Below, piece by piece: positions 8,565 through 17,463 of a stretch of 64,000 bases of DNA (within the stretch, counting starts at the first letter, position 1; every line of letters starts with the position of its first letter). The DNA is from JAYKJB01 sp035284745 [NCBI: Candidatus Sericytochromatia bacterium]. Its GTDB lineage: Bacteria > Cyanobacteriota > Sericytochromatia > S15B-MN24. Location: assembly GCA_035284745.1 (NCBI GenBank), contig JAYKIL010000034.1:62001-126000 (forward strand). The letters run 5' to 3'. The notes under the pieces are model-generated. The model was given only the letters and a program-made list of their open reading frames with translations. It had not been told where the DNA came from and did no database searches. A program made the translations under genes and the position numbers.

Positions 8565-10112
8565 ATGTCCGCCAGTTATTACATCACAACCGCGATTGAT
8601 TACACCAACGCGCCGCCTCATTTGGGCCACGCATACGAGAAAATTGCTGCCGATGTATTGGCCCGTTGGAATCGCCTCGATGGCGCTGACGTCTTCTTTT
8701 TAACCGGGGTCGATGAGCACGGAATTAAAATTGAAAAAGCGGCCGCCCTTCAAGGGGTCACCCCCGAGGAGTTCGTAGGGGGGATCACGCCCCAATTTGT
8801 ATCAACGTGGAGCACGCTGGGGGTTCAATATGATCGGTTTATTCGCACCACGGATGCATATCACGAGGAATCGGTGCAGCGTGCTTTTGCCCTGCTGGTG
8901 GAACAAGGTGACATTGAAAAAGCCCGTTACGAGGGCCTTTATTGTGCGGGGTGCGAAGAGTTCAAAAACGAGAGAGAGTTGGTCGATGGGCGTTGCCCTC
9001 AGCACGATGCGGTCCCGCAGAACTTTGCGGAGGACAACTACGTCCTGAGGATAGGCAAATACCGGGAACGCATCCGCGAGCACATTCTGTCTCATCCTGA
9101 ATTTATCCAGCCAGAAAGCCGCCGAAATGAAGTACTGAATCTCTTGGATACTTTTCCCGACGTGTCGGTCTCGCGCCAGAAGGTTCGCTGGGGAATTTCG
9201 GTACCGGGGGACGACTCTCAGGTGATTTATGTCTGGGTGGACGCTCTCTTGAACTACATCACGGGGGTTGGCTGGGGTTGGGATGATGCCTTGTTCTCCC
9301 GTTATTGGCCCGCTTCGGTCCACGTGGTGGGCAAAGATATCATGAAGTTCCATTGCATCATCTGGCCCGCCATCCTGATGGCTTTGGAATTGCCCCTGCC
9401 TCGTACCATACACGGTCACGGTTGGGTGCACGTGGGGGACCAGAAGATGAGTAAGTCGTTGGGTAATGCTGTCGAGCCCAATGCGCTGGCCGCACGCTAT
9501 GGTGCCGATGCCCTTCGTTACTATCTGATGAGGGAGATTACGTATGGGAAAGACGGCACCTACACGTTAGAGGCGTTTAAATTGAGGGTTAATGCTGACC
9601 TTGCGAACAATCTTGGAAACGCTCTCAATCGTACCCTCGGGATGTTAGAGAAGCAGTTCGCAGGCGTTGTGCCGTCCGACCTTCCGGCCATCACGAAAGA
9701 ACTGGCTGATCGGGTCACAATGGTGCAAGAACAAGCAGCACGGCACATGCGACAGTTTGAGATTCAAGAGGCGCTCGAGGTGATCTGGGGCTTAATTGAT
9801 GCGGTGAATAAATTCATTGACACCCAAGCCCCGTGGGCGCTCGCCAAGGCGGGAGACATGGAGAAGTTGGGGGGGGTCTTGTACGGCGTGCTGGAGTCGC
9901 TACGCGCGGTGACGATTCTTGTGTCACCTTTCGTTCCTCAGCTGGCGGAGAAGATGTGGCTGCAGTTGGGCATATCCAGTGATCTTCAGAGTCAACGCCT
10001 TAAGGACTTGGCTTGGGGCGGCTTGCAGTCCGGTACGCAGACGAGAAAGCTAGGTCCTGTATATCCCCGGATCGAGGATGAATTGGCAGAGGCCGGCGTC
10101 AAGAAAAAGTAG
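8565..10112 (+). CDS. metG: Methionyl-tRNA synthetase
   Basis: A 515-aa class I aminoacyl-tRNA synthetase charging tRNA-Met. HLGH lies at 19-22 and KMSKS at 294-298. A single zinc knuckle is formed by C127, C130, C144 and possibly H147, so the last ligand would be His rather than Cys. The C-terminal anticodon-binding helices are present, but the optional EMAP/Trbp111-like tRNA-binding domain is absent, which explains the short length. The start is ATG 8565 with AAGGAG at 8551-8556, 8 nt away. It is followed 6 bp later by tatD, a common neighbour in bacteria. Confidence 0.96.
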   Translation: MSASYYITTAIDYTNAPPHLGHAYEKIAADVLARWNRLDGADVFFLTGVDEHGIKIEKAAALQGVTPEEFVGGITPQFVSTWSTLGVQYDRFIRTTDAYHEESVQRAFALLVEQGDIEKARYEGLYCAGCEEFKNERELVDGRCPQHDAVPQNFAEDNYVLRIGKYRERIREHILSHPEFIQPESRRNEVLNLLDTFPDVSVSRQKVRWGISVPGDDSQVIYVWVDALLNYITGVGWGWDDALFSRYWPASVHVVGKDIMKFHCIIWPAILMALELPLPRTIHGHGWVHVGDQKMSKSLGNAVEPNALAARYGADALRYYLMREITYGKDGTYTLEAFKLRVNADLANNLGNALNRTLGMLEKQFAGVVPSDLPAITKELADRVTMVQEQAARHMRQFEIQEALEVIWGLIDAVNKFIDTQAPWALAKAGDMEKLGGVLYGVLESLRAVTILVSPFVPQLAEKMWLQLGISSDLQSQRLKDLAWGGLQSGTQTRKLGPVYPRIEDELAEAGVKKK

Positions 10113-10118
10113 GCGGTT

Positions 10119-10904
10119 GTGGAACGGTTAATTGATACCCATTGCCATTTGGATGTTCCTCAGTTTGATTCTGACCGGAACGAGGTTCTGGCGCGTGCGC
10201 GAATGGCGGGGGTTTGTGCGCTGATTGTTCCGGGCATTTCGTTGGGTGATATGCCTCGTGTGCTGGCGTTGGCGGACTCTCAAGCCGATATCTATGCCGG
10301 GGTGGGCGTTCATCCTCACGAGGCTGCCTCGTGGAACACAGAGTCCCTTGACCTGCTGCGAGGATTTTTGAGCCATCCCAAGGTTGTGGCGGTGGGCGAA
10401 ATAGGGCTTGATTATTATTACCCGGAACCCGCTCGCGAAATTCAGCAACAGGCTTTTCGGGCTCAGGTTCAGTTGGCCGCGGACGTTGGTTTACCCATCA
10501 TTGTGCATGATCGTGAAAGTCATGGTGACATTCTTTCGATTTTACAACAGACCCTCAACCGTCGTGTGGGTGGGGTGATGCATTGTTTTTCTGGGTCAGG
10601 GGAGTTTGCGGGTGAATGTGTCGAGATAGGCATGTACATCAGCTTTGCAGGCCCCGTGACGTTCAAAAATGCGGAAAAGCTACAGAGGGCTGCTGGCGTG
10701 GTGCCACTTGAACGTCTTTTGATTGAAACCGATTCCCCCTATCTCGCCCCTGTCCCTCACCGCGGTCGGCGCAATGAACCCGCACATGTCCTTCACGTGG
10801 CTGAAAAACTGGCGGAAATACACGGAATTTCTGCCGCAGAGATGATTCGCGTGACACGGGAAAACGCCGAGCGCCTTTTTTCTCTTCCTCCTTTGTCGCA
10901 ATAA
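10119..10904 (+). CDS. tatD: TatD-family metal-dependent DNase
   Basis: A 261-aa TIM-barrel hydrolase. Metal ligands are visible as THCH (H8, H10), E94 in VGEIGLDYY, VHDR, the histidine in GVMHCFSG, and the aspartate in ETDSPYLAP. TatD enzymes are 3'-5' exonucleases on DNA/RNA ends linked to oxidative damage repair; some relatives act as D-aminoacyl-tRNA deacylases. The start is GTG at 10119, just after the metG stop, so translation is probably coupled. A Gly-rich AGGCGG lies only 2 nt upstream, so the start has modest support. Confidence 0.92.
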   Translation: MERLIDTHCHLDVPQFDSDRNEVLARARMAGVCALIVPGISLGDMPRVLALADSQADIYAGVGVHPHEAASWNTESLDLLRGFLSHPKVVAVGEIGLDYYYPEPAREIQQQAFRAQVQLAADVGLPIIVHDRESHGDILSILQQTLNRRVGGVMHCFSGSGEFAGECVEIGMYISFAGPVTFKNAEKLQRAAGVVPLERLLIETDSPYLAPVPHRGRRNEPAHVLHVAEKLAEIHGISAAEMIRVTRENAERLFSLPPLSQ

Positions 10905-10927
10905 CCCCTCGAAGTCAGGAGTTGAAC

Positions 10928-12394
10928 GTGCAGAATCTTAGGGTCCTTACTTTCACGGACTTGGCGAATGTAGCACTCAATCGCGCTCAGATTTTAGGGG
11001 CATCGTATGCCGACGTTCGTTTCGTTGAGCGCTATTTCGAAACGGTATCTACGCGTGATGGAAGGCCGGATGGAGTAAGAACGGACTGTTCTATCGGTTT
11101 TGGCGTCAGGGTTTTGTTGAATGGCGCCTGGGGATTTGCTTGCTCAGGGCGATTTGACGAAGCTGAAATCGGGAGAGTGACAGAAGAAGCGATGGAGATT
11201 GCCCGGGCCAGCGGGACGGTGGGCGGAAACAGAGTGTCGCTGGGGCCCCCTTTGGTGGTGAGAGGTCGCTACGAAACCCCGTTTGAGGAAGACCCCTTTG
11301 CGGTGTCTTTGGAGGAAAAATTAGAGACGCTTTTGGCTGCAGAGGCATTGATGCGTTCGGTTCCAGGAGTGCGGGTGACCAACGGAACCATCGCCTGTCA
11401 GCGGGAGGTAAAGCTCTTCGTCAGCAGTGAGGGCAGTCATATTGAACAGGTGTTGACCGAGACGGGTTGTGGCATTGAAGCCACGGCCGTTGGGACCAGT
11501 GAGCTTCAGACGCGTTCTTATCCCAATTCATTCGGTCGGCATCAGGCCACTCGGGGGTACGAACTGGTGCGAGAGTTGGATTTGCCCGGGCATGCCACAC
11601 GTATTGCCGAAGAGGCCGTGGCGCTCCTGACCGCTGACCCGTGTCCCGCCCGGGTGACGAACCTTATTTTGGACCCCACCCAATTGGCACTTCAAATTCA
11701 CGAGTCGATCGGCCACGCCATCGAACTGGATCGCGTCCTGGGGTATGAGGCGGCCTACGCGGGCACGAGTTTCCTGGAGCCAGCGATGCGCAACGGCTTT
11801 GATTATGCCTCACCCCTTGTGACGGTCACCGCGGATGCCACGCTCAAGGGCGGTCTGGGCACCTTCGGGTGGGATGATGAAGGTGTCCCTGCGCAAAGGG
11901 TTCCGATCATAGAGCAGGGACGCTTTAAAGGGTTCTTGTCCTGCCGAGAAACAGCGTCGCAAATAGGGGGAACCAGTGGTGGAATGGCGCGAGCCGATGG
12001 CTGGAACCGGATCCCCATGGTGCGGATGACCAATGTCAATTTGGAGCCCGGGCAAGGAACGTTGTCTCAAATCATTGCGGATACTGAGGATGGTGTTTAT
12101 ATGCAGACCAATCGCAGTTGGAGTATTGATGACAAGCGTGTCAATTTTCAATTCGGTGCTCAAATTGCGTGGGAGGTGAAGGGTGGGCGCTTAACGCGAA
12201 TGCTCAAGAATCCCACTTACACGGGTATCACACCGCGTTTTTGGGCAGGGTGTGATGCGATTGCAGGCCCTGAAGAATGGCAGATTTGGGGTACGCCCAA
12301 TTGTGGAAAAGGGCAACCCGTACAGGTGGCTCACGTGGGCCACGGGGCGAGTCCAGCGAGATTCCGAGATGTGCAAATTGGTGTCTCCGCGTGA
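10928..12394 (+). CDS. tldD: TldD metalloprotease subunit
   Basis: A 488-aa member of the TldD/PmbA (U62) family. The zinc-binding motif HESIGH lies at 258-263. TldD forms a heterodimer with TldE that degrades unfolded peptides and trims some modified peptides such as microcin B17. The C-terminal beta domain carries the expected Gly-rich NCGKGQPVQVAHVGHGASP segment. GTG at 10928 is the better start because AGGAG (10917-10921) is 6 nt before it; the TTG at 10922 would directly abut that site. The partner gene follows 43 bp downstream. No peptide precursor gene was seen nearby. Confidence 0.93.
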   Translation: MQNLRVLTFTDLANVALNRAQILGASYADVRFVERYFETVSTRDGRPDGVRTDCSIGFGVRVLLNGAWGFACSGRFDEAEIGRVTEEAMEIARASGTVGGNRVSLGPPLVVRGRYETPFEEDPFAVSLEEKLETLLAAEALMRSVPGVRVTNGTIACQREVKLFVSSEGSHIEQVLTETGCGIEATAVGTSELQTRSYPNSFGRHQATRGYELVRELDLPGHATRIAEEAVALLTADPCPARVTNLILDPTQLALQIHESIGHAIELDRVLGYEAAYAGTSFLEPAMRNGFDYASPLVTVTADATLKGGLGTFGWDDEGVPAQRVPIIEQGRFKGFLSCRETASQIGGTSGGMARADGWNRIPMVRMTNVNLEPGQGTLSQIIADTEDGVYMQTNRSWSIDDKRVNFQFGAQIAWEVKGGRLTRMLKNPTYTGITPRFWAGCDAIAGPEEWQIWGTPNCGKGQPVQVAHVGHGASPARFRDVQIGVSA

Positions 12395-12437
12395 TGAGTT
12401 TTTCGGTGAAGGCTCGTTTTGAGCCTGTGAGGGATTG

Positions 12438-13808
12438 ATGACAGAAGCGGCGCATTTGGCGTTACTCAACGAAATACGCTTGAAAGACATTGCCGATGGC
12501 GTGTTGGCTCAGGTCGAGGCTGATGATGCTCAATTGACCTTGCGGGGGCACACGTCTTGCCTGACTCGGTTTGCGAATAATCAGATTCATCAGAACGTTT
12601 CGGAAAACGACCTCATATTGACGCTGCGTGTTTCGAAGGGAAAACGTCTGGGAGAGGCAAGTACCAACGACACCAGCCCCGACGGCCTGCGGGACTTGGT
12701 CGCGCGTGCCGTTCGCCTCTCGGAGATACACCCCCCGGACCCCCAATTTCCGGGATTCATTGGGCAACAACACTTCGAGCCGATTGCAGCAGCCGTATCG
12801 CCCACGACGCTCGCATTTGAGCCAGTGGACCGCGCCCGAGTGGTCGCCCACGTCTGTCGAGGAGCGAAGTTAGAGGGCCTGAAGGCATCGGGAGCCTTTC
12901 AAACTGGCGTTCGCCATTCTGCCATTTCGACCCTCTCGGGGGCGTGGGCCTATCATCCTGGGACCTGGGCTCACTTCAACACGGTGGTGATGGGGGACGA
13001 TTCAAGTGGTTGGTCGTCAGATACTCACCGCGATGCTGGAATCATTGACGGTGAAGCTTTGGCGGGAGAGGCCATCGATAAAGCGTTACGCGGCCGTCGC
13101 CCACGAGAAATAGAACCTGGCGAATACTCGGTCGTGCTTGAAGAGTATGCGGTTTTGGAACTGCTTGCTTACATTGGGAGATCTTTCGGGGCTGACGACG
13201 TGGCAGAGGGCCGGTCGTTTCTCAGCCAACGCGAAGGACAGCGTTTGATACACGAAACCTTGAGCATTGTGGATGATCCGCGCGACTTGGAGGGTTTACC
13301 GGTTCCTTTTGATGACGAGGGCACTCCTTGCTCGCGACGGGTGCTTTTTGAGCGAGGGGTGGCGGGGCACCCGGTTTACGACCGTCGTTCGGCAGAGCGT
13401 GCTGGCTGCCAATCAACGGGTCATCACGCGGCGGGGGGAGCATTCTGGGGTGCTGGGCCCCGAGCCTCGCACCTGACTCTGGCCCCGGGGCCTGGCGGCG
13501 CGGATGATTTGCTTTCGGGTCTAGAGCGTGGCCTGCTCGTGACCCGCTTCCATTATGTGAACCAGCTTGATGCGCGACGGACCTTGCTTACGGGAATGAC
13601 CCGTGATGGTACTTTTTGGGTGGAAAACGGGCGGATTTGTTACCCCGTCAAAAATTTGCGCTTCACTTACCCGTGGTTGGAGGCGCTGCAGCACGTCAGT
13701 GCGGTCGGCCAACGCACCAAGTTGGGGTTGAACTGGGCTGGCGGGGCGAGTCGCGCGCCTGCTTTGCGATTGAATAAGTTTCGTTTTACCGGAAAAACGA
13801 CCTTTTGA
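12438..13808 (+). CDS. tldE: TldE/PmbA-family inactive partner subunit
   Basis: A 456-aa TldD/PmbA homologue lacking the HExxxH zinc motif, as expected for the TldE half of the TldD-TldE protease. The C-terminal YPVKNLRFT signature is present. ATG at 12438 has GAGGG 4 nt upstream; a TTG immediately before it is less likely. It sits directly behind tldD in the same orientation. In the heterodimer this chain shapes the substrate chamber while TldD supplies the metal. Confidence 0.9.
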   Translation: MTEAAHLALLNEIRLKDIADGVLAQVEADDAQLTLRGHTSCLTRFANNQIHQNVSENDLILTLRVSKGKRLGEASTNDTSPDGLRDLVARAVRLSEIHPPDPQFPGFIGQQHFEPIAAAVSPTTLAFEPVDRARVVAHVCRGAKLEGLKASGAFQTGVRHSAISTLSGAWAYHPGTWAHFNTVVMGDDSSGWSSDTHRDAGIIDGEALAGEAIDKALRGRRPREIEPGEYSVVLEEYAVLELLAYIGRSFGADDVAEGRSFLSQREGQRLIHETLSIVDDPRDLEGLPVPFDDEGTPCSRRVLFERGVAGHPVYDRRSAERAGCQSTGHHAAGGAFWGAGPRASHLTLAPGPGGADDLLSGLERGLLVTRFHYVNQLDARRTLLTGMTRDGTFWVENGRICYPVKNLRFTYPWLEALQHVSAVGQRTKLGLNWAGGASRAPALRLNKFRFTGKTTF

Positions 13809-13856
13809 GGTTCCCGTGGAATGGATGGTCGGCGCCGCCGCCCTCATCCATACGGG

Positions 13857-14372
13857 TTAACCTTCCATACGGTTGACGACCCATTCCACGAGCGGAAGCA
13901 GGCGTGACTTTCGTATACTGCGGCTGGCGTTTTTTTGGTCACGTTCTCGCAGAAACGGTTCCAGGTTTTGCTCGATTTCTTTCATCGCAGCGTCCTCGCG
14001 CGCGGCCGCGTTTTTAAATTCCGACCGGATCTGCGCCAGTTCGCCCGCGTCGAGCCAGTGCCCACCGCATTGAGGGCACGAGTCGACCAGTATTTCTCGT
14101 TTGACGCTGAAGTGATGTCGAAACAGTGTGACCGTTTCACAACGTGGACACTGTCTGGCCTTGCGACTGGGCGCGGTACCCGTTGGTAATTCTCTCTCCC
14201 CGGCTAGAATGGGCGAATGAGGGTGCTCGTGCGTTTCATCGATTTGCTGCAATTCCAGGTTGTCAAACCATAGTCCTCGGCACCCTGATTGGCACCAATC
14301 TATGATTAAGCCGGGCGCTGCTTCAACCGGTGAAAGGGCAGAGGAACACGCAGGACATTGCATACGGGGCAC
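13857..14372 (-). CDS. Double zf-TFIIB zinc-ribbon protein
   Basis: A 171-aa soluble protein with two zinc-ribbon modules of the zf-TFIIB type. The first has CPACSS and WCQSGCRGLWFD; the second has CPRCETVTLF and DSCPQCGGHWLDAGEL. The LWFD/HWLDAGEL ends are the hallmark of this family. A charged helical tail follows (120-171). The role of these proteins is unknown; nucleic-acid or protein binding is plausible. The start could be ATG 14372 or the internal ATG three codons later. It lies convergent to tldE and divergent to glmM. Confidence 0.8.
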   Translation of the reverse strand: MPRMQCPACSSALSPVEAAPGLIIDWCQSGCRGLWFDNLELQQIDETHEHPHSPILAGERELPTGTAPSRKARQCPRCETVTLFRHHFSVKREILVDSCPQCGGHWLDAGELAQIRSEFKNAAAREDAAMKEIEQNLEPFLRERDQKNASRSIRKSRLLPLVEWVVNRMEG

Positions 14373-14497
14373 ATTTCCTTCGAAGGGGCTTGTGAGACAC
14401 TGGCCTAGTATGGTCGCATGATTTCAGAATTCAGGCGTTTCGGCAAGCCGCAACTTGAGGCTTTGGGTGCGACAGAACGACTGTCGAGGGGGCGTTT

Positions 14498-15862
14498 ATG
14501 GCGGGATTATTTGGTACAGACGGTGTACGGGGGTTGGCAAATCGGGACCTCACGCCTGAAATGGCCTTTGATTTGGGACGGGCGGGGGCGGCGTATTTGC
14601 GCGCTCAAAGCCAGGAGGCGCACCCAACGGTCGTGGTCGGCAAAGATACGCGGCGCTCTGGGGATATGCTCGAGGCGGCCTTGGCGTCGGGCATTTGCTC
14701 TGTGGGGGTTCACGTGAAACGCTTGGGGGTTGTTCCTACGCCGGGCGTTGCCTGGTTGACCCGTCAGTTAGGGGCCGTCGCGGGGGTGATGATTTCTGCG
14801 AGCCATAACCCGGCGCCAGACAATGGGATTAAATTTTTTGGCCCTAACGGCTTCAAGTTGCCTGACTCGGTTGAGGAGGCCATTGAAGACTTGATGCGGG
14901 ATTCGGGACGATTACCGCGCCCCATTGGGGAGGCATTGGGGCGTATCGTAGACGCCCCTGAATTGACTAAGCAGTACGAGGATTATGTGGTCGGTTTGCT
15001 GCCTGCGGGTTTGCACGGGGTTAAAGTGGTCGTTGATTGCGGCCACGGCGCCGCATCCCAATTGGCGCCGACGGTTCTACGGCGTCTCGGAGCGGATGTC
15101 ATTTCTTTGCACATTGAACCTGACGGTGACAACATTAACCGCGACAGTGGTTCCACCCACCTTCACTTCTTGCAAGAGGCGGTGGTTGCGGCCCAGGCCC
15201 AGTTAGGGCTCGCCTTTGATGGCGATGCTGATCGCTTGTTGGCGGTTGACCACACGGGGGCTGCGGTTGATGGCGATCGGGTCATGTTGATTTGTCTGCA
15301 ACACGGCGTCAAGAGTGAACGTCTGCGCACCCCCTCCGTGGTGGCAACAGTGATGAGTAATATGGGCTTTGAAGATGCCGTGAGCGCGCTTGGGGGCGAT
15401 TTTGTTCGGGCCAAGGTGGGGGACCGGTACGTTCTTGAGGAGATGCTCAAACGTGATATTCGCTTGGGTGGAGAGCAAAGTGGCCATTTGATTTTTCTCG
15501 ATGACAATACGACCGGCGATGGTTTGATTACTGCTCTGCGCTTGCTCGAGGCCATCCTTGCAAGCGGTCGTACTTTGCGGGAATTGGCGTCGGAGATGGT
15601 CAGCTATCCCCAACTTTTGCACAACCTGAGGGTTAGGGACCTGACGGGATGGGCTGACAACAAGGTGATCGCGGCCGAAGTTAAACAAGCGGAGGTTGAA
15701 CTTTCGGGCCAGGGGAGAATTTTGCTTCGCGCTTCGGGTACAGAGCCATTGTTGCGTTTGATGATTGAGGGGCGTGACCCGTCGCAGATTGAACGTCTCG
15801 CCGCACGCTTGTCGAAGGTCATTTATCAGGAATTGAGCCCCGCGCCGACTGTGTTGGCTTAA
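14498..15862 (+). CDS. glmM: Phosphoglucosamine mutase
   Basis: A 454-aa alpha-D-phosphohexomutase converting glucosamine-6-phosphate to glucosamine-1-phosphate for UDP-GlcNAc synthesis. The catalytic serine is S102 in ISASHNP, the metal loop is DGDADR, the sugar loop GEQSGH, and the phosphate loop RASGTEPLLR. The N-terminus GLFGTDGVRG is typical. The start ATG has GAGGGGG about 7 nt upstream. Length and all four loops are complete, so the enzyme should be active. Confidence 0.97.
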   Translation: MAGLFGTDGVRGLANRDLTPEMAFDLGRAGAAYLRAQSQEAHPTVVVGKDTRRSGDMLEAALASGICSVGVHVKRLGVVPTPGVAWLTRQLGAVAGVMISASHNPAPDNGIKFFGPNGFKLPDSVEEAIEDLMRDSGRLPRPIGEALGRIVDAPELTKQYEDYVVGLLPAGLHGVKVVVDCGHGAASQLAPTVLRRLGADVISLHIEPDGDNINRDSGSTHLHFLQEAVVAAQAQLGLAFDGDADRLLAVDHTGAAVDGDRVMLICLQHGVKSERLRTPSVVATVMSNMGFEDAVSALGGDFVRAKVGDRYVLEEMLKRDIRLGGEQSGHLIFLDDNTTGDGLITALRLLEAILASGRTLRELASEMVSYPQLLHNLRVRDLTGWADNKVIAAEVKQAEVELSGQGRILLRASGTEPLLRLMIEGRDPSQIERLAARLSKVIYQELSPAPTVLA

Positions 15863-15887
15863 CTGCAAGCTGATGTGAGGAGAGTCT

Positions 15888-16754
15888 ATGCGCAATGAGC
15901 CCATCATGGCGCGATTGACGGAAGCACTGGTCGCAGGCGCTCCCGTGGCACTGGCCACCGTCACAGGAATAACGGGTTCGATACCGACAGAGGTAGGAGC
16001 CAAACTGCTCGTCAATGCTGCGGGGCAAATTTTGGCTGGCACCGTGGGGGGCGGTGCCTTGGAAGCGGTGGTGATTCATCGCTTGATGCGTGCCATTCAC
16101 GAGCGGAAGGCCCTGGAATTGGAGCACCATCTCACAGATGATGAGGCCTCTACCTTGGGAATGACCTGTGGTGGCAGCATACGCCTTTTTCTGGAACCCT
16201 ATGTCGCTCATCCGCGTTTATTGTTGGTTGGGGCTGGGCACGTGAACCAAGCAGTCGCTCGAATGGCCCAAGACTTGGACTTCGACGTTTGGGTGGTCGA
16301 CGATCGCCCCCAGTGGGTGACCACCGAGTTTTTTCCCCGTGCTCAACGGCTTGAGGTCGTTTCCTCTCTAAAGCGTCCTTTCGATTTTGTGGACCACAGT
16401 GAGGATGTTTTTTTGGTGATTGCGACCCGTTGTCACGCGACGGACCGACTCGTTTTGCGTGAAGCCATCCAGCGAACGTGGCGCTATGTTGGCATGATTG
16501 GGTCACGGCATAAAATAGTTTCCATCCGCGAAGAACTGCAAGGTGAAAACCTGCTTGAGGCTATCTCAAGCGATTTTTATGCCCCCATGGGGCTTGATTT
16601 GGGCGGTAAGTCGCCGGCCTCGGTTGCGTTATCTATTTTGTCGGAGATCCAGATGCTTCGGCACGGGCGGAATGGCCGTTCTCTCTCGGAATCCTTGCGC
16701 GGTGAGGTTCTCCCCGCCGGCAGCGAGAATTCAGCGGTCTCGCGTGAATCCTGA
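15888..16754 (+). CDS. XdhC/CoxI-family molybdoenzyme maturation protein
   Basis: A 288-aa protein with an N-terminal XdhC_CoxI domain (GSIPTEVGAKLLV, GTVGGGALEA, MTCGGSIRLFLEP) and a C-terminal Rossmann-like domain (LLLVGAGHVNQAVARMA, MIGSRHK, GLDLGGKSPASVALSI). XdhC relatives bind the molybdenum cofactor and insert it, after sulfuration, into xanthine dehydrogenase-type hydroxylases. A GAGGAGA ribosome site precedes the ATG. The mocA-like gene overlaps its 3' end, giving a cofactor-maturation pair. No molybdoenzyme gene lies in this window. Confidence 0.87.
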   Translation: MRNEPIMARLTEALVAGAPVALATVTGITGSIPTEVGAKLLVNAAGQILAGTVGGGALEAVVIHRLMRAIHERKALELEHHLTDDEASTLGMTCGGSIRLFLEPYVAHPRLLLVGAGHVNQAVARMAQDLDFDVWVVDDRPQWVTTEFFPRAQRLEVVSSLKRPFDFVDHSEDVFLVIATRCHATDRLVLREAIQRTWRYVGMIGSRHKIVSIREELQGENLLEAISSDFYAPMGLDLGGKSPASVALSILSEIQMLRHGRNGRSLSESLRGEVLPAGSENSAVSRES

Positions 16755-17325
16755 GCACCTTGCGGTCATTTTGACGGCAGCGGGTCGTTCAACGCGGATG
16801 CGCGAATTGAAGCCGTTGCTCGATTGGCGAGGGGCACCCCTGATTGCTCATCAGGTTCACACCCTGTCACCCTGCCGCAAGTTGCTCGTGGTCTTGGGGT
16901 ATGCGGCTGACATCATTGGCCCGATAGTTCCGAAGTTGGGCAATGTTCAACGGGTTTTGAATCCACATTTCGATGCGGGCCGCGCCAGCTCGATTGCCCT
17001 TGCTGCGCGCTCTGTTCCTGAGGATGCGGAGGGGATTTTGCTGGTCGCTGTCGATCAGCCCGCCCGCTGGGAGGTGGTTGAGGCTTTGTGCCGGGGTATT
17101 TCGGAGGGGGCTGAGGTGGCATTACCTTGTTTCGAAGGGAAGCGTGGGCATCCCGTCTTGCTTCGCCGCAGCCTCTTGCCCAGCTTGCGAGACCTGGAGA
17201 GTCAGCCTGTGGGCCTGCGCTCACTTCTCGATGCCCGGGGCGACCGTGTGGACGAAATTCGCGTGGATTTTCCGGACGTGCGGTGGAATTTGAACACACC
17301 CGCAGATTATGAACGGGTCCGATGA
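16744..17325 (+). CDS. MocA-like molybdenum cofactor nucleotidyltransferase
   Basis: A 193-aa NTP transferase of the MobA-like fold. Its N-terminus has ILTAAGRSTRMRELKPLLDW, the nucleotide-binding signature of MocA/CoxI-linked cytidylyltransferases that make molybdopterin cytosine dinucleotide. VAVDQPARW takes the place of the usual DQPxx metal loop, and a GHPVLLRR segment follows. I place the start at GTG 16744, 11 bp inside xdhC, because conserved residues begin a few codons later; the ribosome site is weak, so the start is uncertain. The overlap with xdhC suggests coupled translation. Confidence 0.82.
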   Translation: MNPEHLAVILTAAGRSTRMRELKPLLDWRGAPLIAHQVHTLSPCRKLLVVLGYAADIIGPIVPKLGNVQRVLNPHFDAGRASSIALAARSVPEDAEGILLVAVDQPARWEVVEALCRGISEGAEVALPCFEGKRGHPVLLRRSLLPSLRDLESQPVGLRSLLDARGDRVDEIRVDFPDVRWNLNTPADYERVR

Positions 17326-17463
17326 CTGCTTGCGTGCTGCCTCCGCGTCCCTTTTTTCCTCGCTATTAGGAAAAGACGGGTGACTAGTGGCCCTATCCGG
17401 GAACAGGAAAAGGCGGGTATGATCCAGCGAGTGGGCGGTGCGGTCAGGGGCGAGGAGAAGAGA

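Noticed and set aside
12438-13808. tldE as a degenerate tldD
   Set aside because: Loss of HExxxH is normal for the TldE partner; the rest of the fold is intact.
10928-13808. TldD/TldE as part of a peptide natural-product cluster
   Set aside because: No precursor peptide or modification enzymes are nearby; flanking genes are housekeeping.
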